DNA of 6,201 nt from an uncultured Faecalibacterium sp. (GTDB taxonomy: Bacteria; Bacillota; Clostridia; Oscillospirales; Ruminococcaceae). The DNA lies in contig CALDLZ010000409.1 of assembly GCA_937915335.1 (NCBI GenBank), positions 1 to 6,201 of the forward strand, written 5' to 3'. Both the position numbers and the translations under genes were made by a program. Below are positions 1-5,370 of this stretch, piece after piece; position 1 is the stretch's first letter; each line of letters starts with the position of its first letter. The notes beneath the pieces are model-generated. The model was not told the DNA's origin and did no database searches. It saw only the letters and a list, made by a program, of their open reading frames with translations.

Positions 1-54
1 AAAAATAACGATTCCGCGCAAATTTGAAAATTGACGAATGATGCACCTCGGATT

Positions 55-99
55 CTTTTAATCAGAGGGCCAGGGATTCGAGTTCCCTCGAGCGCACCA
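55..99 (+). other. 3' half of a tRNA-Lys(TTT); probable attachment-site (attR-like) scar
   Basis: This segment reads exactly as tRNA positions 32-76. It has the anticodon loop CTTTTAA (55-61, anticodon TTT), the 3' anticodon stem TCAGA (62-66), a 5-nt variable loop (67-71), a T arm AGGGA-TTCGAGT-TCCCT (72-88) with a perfect 5-bp stem, the 3' acceptor strand CGAGCGC (89-95), discriminator A and encoded CCA (97-99). The 5' half is missing. A full gene would start near 24 with GCGCTCG, but no such acceptor strand or D arm occurs in 1-54, and the bases just before the loop (GGATT) do not pair with TCAGA. Tyrosine-recombinase elements that integrate in a tRNA anticodon loop leave exactly such a 3' duplicate at their far end, so I infer that an element lies to the left and the intact tRNA-Lys beyond it. 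A decayed tRNA gene is the alternative. It should not be annotated as a functional tRNA. Confidence 0.75.
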
Positions 100-103
100 A
101 AAG

Positions 104-148
104 GACGATAAATCGTTGAAACGAACGGTTTGTCGTCTTTTTTGTTTT
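104..148 (+). terminator. Rho-independent terminator following the tRNA-Lys 3' half
   Basis: A 14-bp stem pairs 104-117 with 124-137, including two G-T wobbles, around a 6-nt loop. It is followed by TTTTTTGTTTT (138-148). It sits 4 nt after the CCA end and is probably the original terminator of the tRNA-Lys gene. That places native chromosome on this side and any inserted element on the left. Confidence 0.85.
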
Positions 149-210
149 ATATAGGTTTTTTAGGGCTTGTACCTATGATTTTTTCAAAAATTTTAGAGGT
201 CAGAAGTACA
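149..210. other. AT-rich spacer with no gene
   Basis: No coding or RNA gene is visible here. A weak 6-bp inverted repeat (ATAGGT 151-156 with ACCTAT 171-176) is followed by a short T run. It might be a backup terminator, but it is too weak to call. Confidence 0.5.
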
Positions 211-262
211 GAAAAAATAAAATGATAAAGCCCTCCGGCATGTCTCATCCCGGAAGGCTTTA
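211..262 (-). terminator. Rho-independent terminator of the alkaline phosphatase gene
   Basis: The hairpin pairs 226-232 with 256-262 (7 bp) and 234-238 with 250-254 (5 bp), separated by one C-A mismatch, with an 11-nt loop. On the minus strand it is followed by TCATTTTATTTTTTC (225 down to 211). It begins 20 nt after the phosphatase stop codon. Confidence 0.85.
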
Positions 263-281
263 CGAGGAAAAGTGCTCGGTT

Positions 282-1826
282 TTACTGCACGTCAGTCAAT
301 TCGGCCAGCTTGTGATAGATCTCAGTGTTATCGAACACACCGCGGAACTTCTCAGAGCCCACGCCCAGGGCATAGACATTGACCATTGCGCCGGTGTGGG
401 CGTAGGTGGTGTGGTCCATGCCGGACTTGTGGTTGATGGTGTGGCAGATAGCCATGCTGAAGGGGATGTAGGTGCCGTACAGCTCGTAATCCTGCTGGGT
501 CATCTTGCTCTGGCTGGAAGCACCAACCTTGAGGGTGCGCTCGTAAGCGGTGCGCAGGTTTTCCACCTCGTAGTCAGTCAGCAGCAGCTTGCCTGCGCTG
601 GCGGCATCGGGGTCGGTGGGCAGAGTCAGGCCGAAGACCGCCTTCACGTCCTGCATGGCAGTCTCAAAAGGAGTCTGGTTCTTCACATAGCTGTCCACAT
701 AGGTGGAATCGAACTTGGCGTAGGACATCTTCTGATGGGTCAGGTTGGTCAGGAAGGTATCATAGTTGGTGGTTTTATAGCCGATGGCCATACCGCCCGT
801 CTCGTGGTCGGCGGTGACGAGGATCAGGGTTTCATCCTTGTGGTTGTTATAGAAGTCTACCGCAGCCTGGACGGCGTTGCTCATCTCCAGCACGTCGTGG
901 ATGGATGCAGCGGCATCGTTGGCATGGCAGGCCCAGTCGATCTTGCCGGATTCGGTCATCAGGAAGAAGCCCTTGCCGTTGTCCAGCAGCTCGATGCCCT
1001 TGCGGACGTAGTCGGTCAGCTGCCACTCGCCGGGGGCGGCATCCATGGCGTAGTTCATAGCCTTGCCATCGGCCAGATTCTCGGCGATGATGAGGGTCTT
1101 GCCAGCACCGGCGGTCAGGGCAGCGGCCCCGGCCTGGGTGGTGACGACGTTATAGCCGGCCTGCGCGGCAACCTCGTGGTTGTTGGGGCCGGTGCCATCG
1201 CCGTTCACCTTCTGAAACTCGCCGCCAGCAAAATACTCAAAGCCGGAGTTTGCCAGCTCCACGCCGATCTGGTAGTAGTTCTTGCGGCTGCTCTGGTGGG
1301 CATAGAAGGCGGCGGGAGTGGCATGGTCGATATTGACGCTGGACACCACGCCGACCTTATAATTCTTCTGCTTGTGCAGCTTCTCGGCGATGGTCTCATA
1401 GGGCACATCACGGGTCCAGGGGCACATATTGATGACACCGCTCTCGGTCTTGTTGCCGGTGGCGATGGAGGTTGCGGTGGAAGCGGAATCAGGGCAGAAG
1501 GAAGTGCTGTCGTAGGTGGTCACACTGCCAACCTCGGGGAAGCTGGTGAAGCTCAGATCGCCCTCGGTGATGGCACCGTTATTCTCGGTGGTACCTTTAT
1601 AGAAGCGGGCGGACTGGATCTGGGCGGTGCCCATGCCGTCGCCGATGAACAGGAAGATGTACTTCGGTTTCTGGAACAGGTTCAGGCAGTTTTCCTCGTC
1701 AGAGGCAGCAGAAGCAGCCGGTGCGGTGGCATTTGCGGCTACGGGGGCAGCAGTCAGCAGACCGGCGGCAGATGCCATAGCACCCACTTTCAGGAAGCTG
1801 CGGCGGGACATTTTGTGATCTTTCAT
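282..1826 (-). CDS. phoA: Tat-exported alkaline phosphatase (PhoA family, His/Trp active-site variant)
   Basis: This 514-aa phosphomonoesterase should release inorganic phosphate from organic phosphoesters outside the membrane. Residues 7-13 (SRRSFLK) form a textbook twin-arginine signal, followed by an Ala-rich hydrophobic stretch to about 33 (ANA), so it is probably exported folded through Tat. The active-site set is complete. The metal Asp is D63 in IGDGMG and the nucleophile is S114 in PDSASTAT. H168-A-T170 matches E. coli 153-155. E292, D297 and H301 match E322, D327 and H331, D340-H341 match D369-H370, and H477 matches H412. E. coli D153 is replaced by His and K328 by Trp (W298), the arrangement known from Thermotoga-type enzymes. 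The start is Met1, with AGAGG 9 nt upstream; the in-frame Met6 has no ribosome site. The gene stands alone between its own promoter and terminator. No lipobox or cell-wall anchor is visible. The long open frame on the opposite strand is a compositional shadow. Confidence 0.95.
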   Translation of the reverse strand: MKDHKMSRRSFLKVGAMASAAGLLTAAPVAANATAPAASAASDEENCLNLFQKPKYIFLFIGDGMGTAQIQSARFYKGTTENNGAITEGDLSFTSFPEVGSVTTYDSTSFCPDSASTATSIATGNKTESGVINMCPWTRDVPYETIAEKLHKQKNYKVGVVSSVNIDHATPAAFYAHQSSRKNYYQIGVELANSGFEYFAGGEFQKVNGDGTGPNNHEVAAQAGYNVVTTQAGAAALTAGAGKTLIIAENLADGKAMNYAMDAAPGEWQLTDYVRKGIELLDNGKGFFLMTESGKIDWACHANDAAASIHDVLEMSNAVQAAVDFYNNHKDETLILVTADHETGGMAIGYKTTNYDTFLTNLTHQKMSYAKFDSTYVDSYVKNQTPFETAMQDVKAVFGLTLPTDPDAASAGKLLLTDYEVENLRTAYERTLKVGASSQSKMTQQDYELYGTYIPFSMAICHTINHKSGMDHTTYAHTGAMVNVYALGVGSEKFRGVFDNTEIYHKLAELTDVQ

Positions 1827-1892
1827 ACGATCATTCCTCTCTTATCCTGAGCCCTCCCGGGCCCTGTTGCGTTTTCTCTTGGGAACGATTTT

Positions 1893-1921
1893 ATTGTACC
1901 TGTTTGGAAAAAGAGGGGAAA
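1893..1921 (-). promoter_or_regulatory. Probable promoter of the alkaline phosphatase gene
   Basis: On the minus strand a TACAAT -10 box (1893-1898, one mismatch to TATAAT) lies 17 nt from a poor -35 (TTTCCC, 1916-1921). Transcription would begin near 1886, giving a leader of about 60 nt. The weak -35 would suit activator control, for example by PhoB/PhoP under phosphate starvation. I did not find a properly spaced Pho box. Confidence 0.45.
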
Positions 1922-2011
1922 CCATAGTTGAGAAAATGATTTGTAAACCTTACGTGGAAGAAACCGGCTGTTAGTAAAAAAACGGTCGATTCTGTAAAAT
2001 AAACTTTACCG

Positions 2012-2135
2012 GGCACACACGAGGGGAGTTTTTCCAGCGAGTGTCCGGAGGGTGGGACCCGACTGCCGCAGGCAGTTGGGCGGGGGATGGAATGCCCCGA
2101 ATCACTCGCGGGAAAAAGCTACCGGAGCGTGTGCC
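2012..2135. repeat. Palindromic intergenic element with nested hairpins
   Basis: Long imperfect inverted arms lie at 2027-2043 (AGTTTTTCCAGCGAGTG) and 2103-2120, matching at 16 positions with one mismatch and one bulge. They are extended outward by GGCACAC (2012-2018), complementary to GTGTGCC (2129-2135). Two hairpins sit inside the arms: CCCGACTGCC/GGCAGTTGGG (2058-2067 with 2071-2080, loop GCA, one wobble) and CGGGG/CCCCG (2081-2085 with 2095-2099). The whole folds as a branched cruciform or RNA junction. No ORF here looks real. It may be a MITE/REP-like repeat family or a structured RNA; copy number in the genome would decide. The flanking genes point away on both sides, so it is not a simple terminator. 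Confidence 0.7.
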
Positions 2136-2168
2136 TTCGACAGCGAAGCGTGTGCCTTCGACAGCGAA
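2127..2168. repeat. Perfect tandem duplication of a 21-bp unit
   Basis: Two identical 21-bp units, 2127-2147 and 2148-2168, begin GCGTGTGCC and end CAGCGAA. Each unit carries a mini-hairpin TTCG-ACAG-CGAA, and the first copy has the longer CTTCG/CGAAG stem (2135-2148). The GTGTGCC of the first unit is also the outermost right arm of the adjacent palindrome, so the repeat appears to have grown from the edge of that element. It ends 4 bp before the -35 of the kinase-like gene's promoter. Confidence 0.9.
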
Positions 2169-2172
2169 TTGG

Positions 2173-2202
2173 TTGCACCAAACCTACTTTTCGTGTTATA
2201 CT
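2173..2202 (+). promoter_or_regulatory. Extended -10 promoter for the kinase-like gene
   Basis: A TTGCAC -35 (2173-2178), an 18-nt spacer and a TATACT -10 (2197-2202) preceded by TGT (2194-2196) give an extended -10 sigma-A-type promoter. The predicted start near 2209 gives a leader of about 30 nt. This supports translation from 2239 rather than from any upstream in-frame codon. Confidence 0.65.
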
Positions 2203-2226
2203 GAAATCCGATTTTGTTTGCGGAAG

Positions 2227-2235
2227 GGAGAGGAG
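2227..2235 (+). promoter_or_regulatory. Ribosome binding site that sets the start at 2239
   Basis: GGAGAGGAG lies 3 nt before ATG (2239-2241), with its strongest core GGAGAGG about 5 nt upstream. The frame stays open back to 2041, but that extension runs through the palindrome and the tandem repeat and lies upstream of the promoter, so it is not coding. Confidence 0.8.
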
Positions 2236-2238
2236 CGC

Positions 2239-3066
2239 ATGTCCGTTTTGTGTCTGGGAGAAGTGTGGTTGGAACTGACCGCCGACACGGCCCCGGAGCT
2301 GGCCGAAGCGTTCCGGGTGCAGGCAGGCGGCTGGGGTGCAGACTTCTGCCGTCGGTACGCCGCGTTGGGCGGGCAGGCCACTCTGCTGGCCCGGCTAGGT
2401 GCAGACCTCTTTGGCCGCAAGCTGGCGGCTCAGTTGGCTGCGGACGGCGTGGATTGCTCCCGGCTCTGCTTCACCGAGGCCGCACCCACGCCGGTGGTGT
2501 TCACTGGAACAGACAGCACCATTTCCTACCGCGCCCATGCAGCCGGGCTAGCCTTTGCGCCGGAACAGCTGGATACAGAAGTGTTTCGGGATGTCCCTGT
2601 CCTCTGCCTTTCCTCGGAGGGGCTGGTGGACAGCCCTCTGCGGCTGACCCATCTCAAGGCGCTTACCGCAGCCCGGGATGCCGGGGCGCTCTGCTGTTAT
2701 GTGCCCCGCCTGGCGCAGGCCGCGCCCTTTTGGCCGCAGGGGGATGCTCTGCGGCAGACCGCCCTGCAATTCCTCTCCCGGGCGGATGTGCTCTTTTTAG
2801 AGGAGAGCGATCTTGTGGCCCTATTCGGTTCCCGGGAGCCGCGAACGGCACTTTTTGCCCTGTTCACCGGCCATGTCCAACTGATTTTTTATTCCGATTC
2901 GGACAAAATCTGCGCTTTTACACGCAATGTTATGACTTCTGCCGTAAAAAAAGACCAGAACTCGGCTCTGGTCCTGTATCGGATGGAGAAAATGGGGATC
3001 CGTGTCATGGATTTACCTAAACTAAGGGAGAATATGTTAAAAGAATTGATAGACGAAGAGGTTTAA
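2239..3066 (+). CDS. Truncated PfkB/fructokinase-like sugar kinase homologue, probably inactive
   Basis: This is a 275-aa protein from the ATG at 2239. The first ~228 residues follow the PfkB (ribokinase) fold. The N-terminal sugar-binding signature is GGWGADFCRRYAALGG (30-45), with Asp35 where relatives have Asn. Next come LGADLFG (53-59), GVD (70-72), a fructokinase-like TDSTISYRAHAAGLAF (91-106), and RADVLFLEESDLVALFG (181-197). The usual DPNLR motif is replaced by YVPRL (154-158). The strand QLIFYSDSDKICAFT (214-228) matches the family's ...TLGxxGA... strand, but after it the DTTGAGD segment with the catalytic Asp is absent. It is replaced by about 47 unrelated residues in AT-rich DNA (22 G+C of 60 bases at 2881-2940, against 36 of 60 just before). 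Active relatives run about 300-330 aa. I infer a decaying gene or a non-catalytic sugar-binding derivative. The tail also overlaps a minus-strand terminator. Confidence 0.7.
   Translation: MSVLCLGEVWLELTADTAPELAEAFRVQAGGWGADFCRRYAALGGQATLLARLGADLFGRKLAAQLAADGVDCSRLCFTEAAPTPVVFTGTDSTISYRAHAAGLAFAPEQLDTEVFRDVPVLCLSSEGLVDSPLRLTHLKALTAARDAGALCCYVPRLAQAAPFWPQGDALRQTALQFLSRADVLFLEESDLVALFGSREPRTALFALFTGHVQLIFYSDSDKICAFTRNVMTSAVKKDQNSALVLYRMEKMGIRVMDLPKLRENMLKELIDEEV
2946..2973 (-). terminator. Second (backup) minus-strand terminator inside the kinase-like tail
   Basis: A perfect 7-bp stem GACCAGA/TCTGGTC (2953-2959 with 2967-2973) with a 7-nt loop is followed, on the minus strand, by seven T residues (2952-2946). 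It lies within the codons for residues 236-245 of the plus-strand gene. No minus-strand protein gene ends here, so it probably backs up the terminator at 3071-3121. Confidence 0.7.
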
Positions 3067-3070
3067 TCCG

Positions 3071-3121
3071 TAAACAAAAACAGCCAGCGCCGTGGAAAGG
3101 AGGAGAAAGCGGCGCTGACTG
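3071..3121 (-). terminator. Rho-independent terminator of the minus-strand small RNA
   Basis: The stem pairs 3085-3092 with 3110-3117 (8 bp) and 3081-3083 with 3119-3121, with one C-A mismatch and a 17-nt loop. The minus-strand T tract TTTTTGTTTA is at 3080-3071. The hairpin starts 5 nt after the stop codon of the converging kinase-like gene. It lacks a T tract on the plus strand, so it primarily serves leftward transcription. Confidence 0.85.
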
Positions 3122-3317
3122 TATATGAGAACTCCCAAACATTTGCGGCTGTCAGGAGATGGTTGGTAGTCTGTCCGCCGCCTTGGCTATTGCCTCGCAT
3201 CAGCGGGGGACAGTGGTTTCAAAGGGTCCGTGCTCGACCAATTTCTGCCGGTACTGCGCGGTTTTCATTGCCTGCATGGCATTTTCAGGGGAAGTTTCTT
3301 CGCTCTTCCCTGACTGC
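3075..3317 (-). ncRNA. Candidate structured small RNA of unknown family (6S-like layout)
   Basis: No convincing protein gene lies between the kinase-like gene and the exporter, yet the minus strand has a perfect TATAAT box, about 240 nt of pairable sequence and a strong terminator. The likely transcript starts near 3317. Its 5' end GCAGTCAGG pairs with CCTGACAGC (3156-3148) at 8 of 9 positions, closing an approximately 170-nt domain. Inside are a hairpin TCAGGGAAG/CTTCCCCTGA (one bulged C), a UUGGU/ACCAA long-range pairing, and an apical arm CTGTCC-C-CCGC/GCGG-C-GGACAG with one C-C mismatch. A long bulged rod closed end to end is the layout of 6S RNA, but I do not recognise conserved 6S sequence. 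Alternatives are an unassigned RNA family, or a leader whose downstream gene has been lost. A 25-codon frame inside it has no ribosome site. Confidence 0.45.
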
Positions 3318-3323
3318 ACCTTT

Positions 3324-3352
3324 ATTATACAGGATAAAAATGGAGTTTCTTT
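3324..3352 (-). promoter_or_regulatory. Minus-strand promoter with perfect TATAAT, driving the candidate small RNA
   Basis: TATAAT lies on the minus strand at 3324-3329. The -35 region at 17-nt spacing is AAAGAA (3347-3352), a poor match to TTGACA, so strength may depend on the -10 or on an activator. It lies between the exporter operon's terminator and the small RNA, so it cannot serve the exporter genes. Confidence 0.55.
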
Positions 3353-3381
3353 GTGAGGTTTTTGAACAAATTGCAAATAAG

Positions 3382-3421
3382 CGGAGCCGCCGTACAAAAT
3401 GCTGTACAGCGGCTCCGTTTT
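3382..3421 (-). terminator. Terminator of the ABC exporter operon, possibly bidirectional
   Basis: The hairpin pairs 3382-3390 with 3409-3417 (9 bp) and 3392-3396 with 3403-3407 (5 bp), with one C-A mismatch and a 6-nt loop. It starts 14 nt after the exporter stop codon. The minus-strand T tract is modest (CTTATTTGC). The plus side has TTTTACTTTGTGTTTT, so it may also stop rightward transcription coming from the kinase-like gene. Confidence 0.75.
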
Positions 3422-3431
3422 ACTTTGTGTT

Positions 3432-5354
3432 TTAGTTCTCGGCCAGATTACCGGTGTAGAGCTGGTAGTATCTGCCCTTCTTGGCGATCAGCTCATCGTG
3501 GCTGCCACGCTCGATGATGCGACCCTGCTCCAGTACCGCAATGCAGTCGGCATTGCGGACAGTGGACAGGCGGTGTGCGATGACGAAGCTGGTACGGCCA
3601 TACATCAGGCCGTCCATACCGCGCTGTACCAGCGCCTCGGTACGGGTATCGATGGAAGAGGTTGCCTCGTCCAGAATCAGCACCGGGGGATCAGCGACAG
3701 CGGCACGGGCAATGGCCAGCAGCTGGCGCTGGCCCTGAGACAGGTTTGCACCGTCGTTGGTCAGCATGGTGTTGTAGCCATCGGGCAGGCGCTTGACAAA
3801 GCCATCAGCGTTTGCCAGCTTGGCGGCGGCGATGCACTCTTCATCGGTGGCATCCAGACGGCCATAACGGATGTTCTCCATGACCGTGCCGGTGAACAGG
3901 TGGGTGTCCTGCAGAACGATGCCCAGAGAACGGCGCAGATCATCCTTCTTGATCTTGCTGATGTTGATACCGTCATAGCGGATCTTGCCGCTGGAGATAT
4001 CGTAGAAGCGGTTGATCAGGTTGGTGATGGTCGTCTTACCGGCACCGGTGGAGCCGACAAAGGCAATCTTCTGGCCCGGACGGCCGTAGAGGTTGATATC
4101 GTGCAGAACGGTCTTTTCAGGCACATAGCCGAAATCGACATCGGTAAAGGTGATATCGCCTTCCAGCTTGTGGTAAGTGGTGGTACCGTCGTGATGGGGG
4201 TGCTTCCAGGCCCAGATGCCGGTACGCTCGTTGGTTTCCACCAGCTTGTCGTCCTTGTCGTACTTGGCGTTGACCAGGGTGACATAGCCCTCGTCGGTCT
4301 CGCTGGTCTCATCCATCATCTTGAAGATACGCTCGGCACCGGCCAGAGCCATGATGATGCTGTTGGCCTGCATGGACACCTGGCTGATGGGCATATTGAA
4401 GCTCTTGTTCAGGCTCAGGAAGGCCACGACAGTGCCCAGAGTCATGCCGCCGATGTTGCAAACGGCCATGGCCGCGCCCACCAGAGCGCAGATCGCATAA
4501 CTGACGTTGCCCAGCTGTGCGGTGACGGGCATGATGATATTGGCGAAGGTGTTGGCCTGCTCGGCGCTGTCCTTCAGTTTGTTGTTCAGCTCACGGAAGC
4601 CGGCCAGAGAAGCCTGCTCGTGGGTAAACACCTTGACGACCTTCTGGCCCTCCATCATCTCTTCGATGTAGCCGTTCACCTTGCCCAGATCCTTCTGCTG
4701 AGCCACGAAGAACTTGCCGCTCAGGGCGGTGATCTTCTTGGAGCAGAACAGCATCAGGGCAACCATCAGCATGGTGACAACGGTCAGCTGCCAGCTCATC
4801 AGGCACATGCTGGTGAACACGGACACGATGGTGATGGCGCTGGACACCAGCTGGGGGATACTCTGGCTGATCATCTGGCGCAGGGTATCCACATCGTTGG
4901 TGTACACGGACATGATATCGCCGTGGGGATGCTGATCAAAGTACTTGATGGGCAGGCTTTCCATGTGGGTGAAAAGCTGGATGCGCAGGTTGCGCAGGGT
5001 ACCCTGGGTCACGTTGACCATGATGCGGGCATTGAGCCATGCGGCCAGCACACCGATGGCGTAGATGCAGCCGATGCGGATCAGGGCACCGGCCAGGGGG
5101 CCGAAGTCAGGCGTTGCCTGCTGGGTCATGGGAACGATGTAATCATCGATCAGGGTCTTGAGGAAGAGGCTTGCCTGCACGTTTGCCAGTGCGCTGACCA
5201 CAATGCAGATCAGCACGATGATGCAGTGGGGCAGGTAGTGCTTGAACACCTCACCCAGCAGCCGCTTGAGCAGCAGACCGGGATTTTCAACCTTCGGTCT
5301 GGGGCCGCCCACACCACGGGGGCCGGGGCCCTTTACTTCTTTCACCTGTGCCAT
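3432..5354 (-). CDS. ABC exporter half-transporter, catalytically competent subunit of a heterodimer
   Basis: This 640-aa membrane protein is the downstream gene of a two-gene operon. A Pro/Gly-rich cytosolic tail (1-30) leads to an exporter-type membrane domain, with hydrophobic segments near 41-64, 86-107, 165-187, 189-204, 270-296 and 303-325. The ATPase domain has A-loop Tyr410, Walker A GSTGAGKTT (434-442), Q-loop Q482, signature LSQGQ (538-542), Walker B VLILDEATS (558-566) with catalytic E563, and switch His594. Its own Walker motifs are therefore fully competent. The variant LSQGQ signature would face the partner's degenerate site, as in TM287/288-, BmrCD- and LmrCD-type exporters. 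A charged, His/Trp-containing insertion (about 353-397) separates membrane and ATPase domains. The start codon overlaps the stop of the upstream gene by one base, implying translational coupling. The substrate cannot be told from sequence; drugs, lipids or peptides are all possible. Confidence 0.93.
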   Translation of the reverse strand: MAQVKEVKGPGPRGVGGPRPKVENPGLLLKRLLGEVFKHYLPHCIIVLICIVVSALANVQASLFLKTLIDDYIVPMTQQATPDFGPLAGALIRIGCIYAIGVLAAWLNARIMVNVTQGTLRNLRIQLFTHMESLPIKYFDQHPHGDIMSVYTNDVDTLRQMISQSIPQLVSSAITIVSVFTSMCLMSWQLTVVTMLMVALMLFCSKKITALSGKFFVAQQKDLGKVNGYIEEMMEGQKVVKVFTHEQASLAGFRELNNKLKDSAEQANTFANIIMPVTAQLGNVSYAICALVGAAMAVCNIGGMTLGTVVAFLSLNKSFNMPISQVSMQANSIIMALAGAERIFKMMDETSETDEGYVTLVNAKYDKDDKLVETNERTGIWAWKHPHHDGTTTYHKLEGDITFTDVDFGYVPEKTVLHDINLYGRPGQKIAFVGSTGAGKTTITNLINRFYDISSGKIRYDGINISKIKKDDLRRSLGIVLQDTHLFTGTVMENIRYGRLDATDEECIAAAKLANADGFVKRLPDGYNTMLTNDGANLSQGQRQLLAIARAAVADPPVLILDEATSSIDTRTEALVQRGMDGLMYGRTSFVIAHRLSTVRNADCIAVLEQGRIIERGSHDELIAKKGRYYQLYTGNLAEN

Positions 5355-5370
5355 TACTGCTCACCTCCCT
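5352..5370 (-). promoter_or_regulatory. Stop/start overlap TAATG with embedded ribosome binding site
   Basis: On the minus strand, AGGGAGGTGA (5370-5361) lies within the final codons of the upstream exporter gene. Its stop TAA (5356-5354) shares its last A with the ATG (5354-5352) of the downstream gene. This arrangement should couple translation and help produce the two subunits in equal amounts. Confidence 0.9.

Noticed and set aside
24..99. A complete tRNA-Lys gene
   Set aside because: The expected 5' acceptor strand GCGCTCG, the D arm and the 5' anticodon stem are absent from 24-54.
151..181. Weak hairpin ATAGGT/ACCTAT with a following T run
   Set aside because: The stem is only 6 AT-rich base pairs with a 14-nt loop, and a strong terminator lies just upstream.
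222..1850. 542-aa open frame on the plus strand opposite the alkaline phosphatase
   Set aside because: It is an antisense shadow of a gene with complete active-site motifs. It has no ribosome site, no recognisable fold, and a Gly/Val/Leu/His-rich composition typical of reading a GC-rich gene backwards.
1942..1998. TTTACA/CTAACA-like hexamers on the minus strand (1993-1998, 1969-1974, 1942-1947) as a possible Pho box
   Set aside because: They are spaced 24 and 27 bp apart rather than in the ~11-bp periodicity of PhoP/PhoB boxes, and such AT-rich hexamers are expected by chance here.
2041..2238. N-terminal extension of the kinase-like frame
   Set aside because: The frame is open, but this stretch contains the palindrome, the tandem repeat and the promoter, while a strong ribosome site precedes the ATG at 2239.
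2214..3020. 268-aa overlapping frame across the kinase-like gene
   Set aside because: It is a Gly/Arg/Pro-rich out-of-frame product without family motifs; the PfkB motifs are in the other frame.
3148..3317. Specific riboswitch or SRP/tmRNA assignment for the small RNA
   Set aside because: Fragments such as GGGAAG and CCACTG recall cobalamin riboswitches, but the conserved core order is not met and no gene follows. The SRP GGAAG/AGCAGC core and the tmRNA tRNA-like ends are also absent.
3200..3397. 65-aa minus-strand frame in the intergenic region
   Set aside because: It starts in the exporter terminator and runs across the TATAAT promoter, so it could not be translated from the small-RNA transcript as a whole. 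A 25-codon in-frame remainder also lacks a ribosome site.
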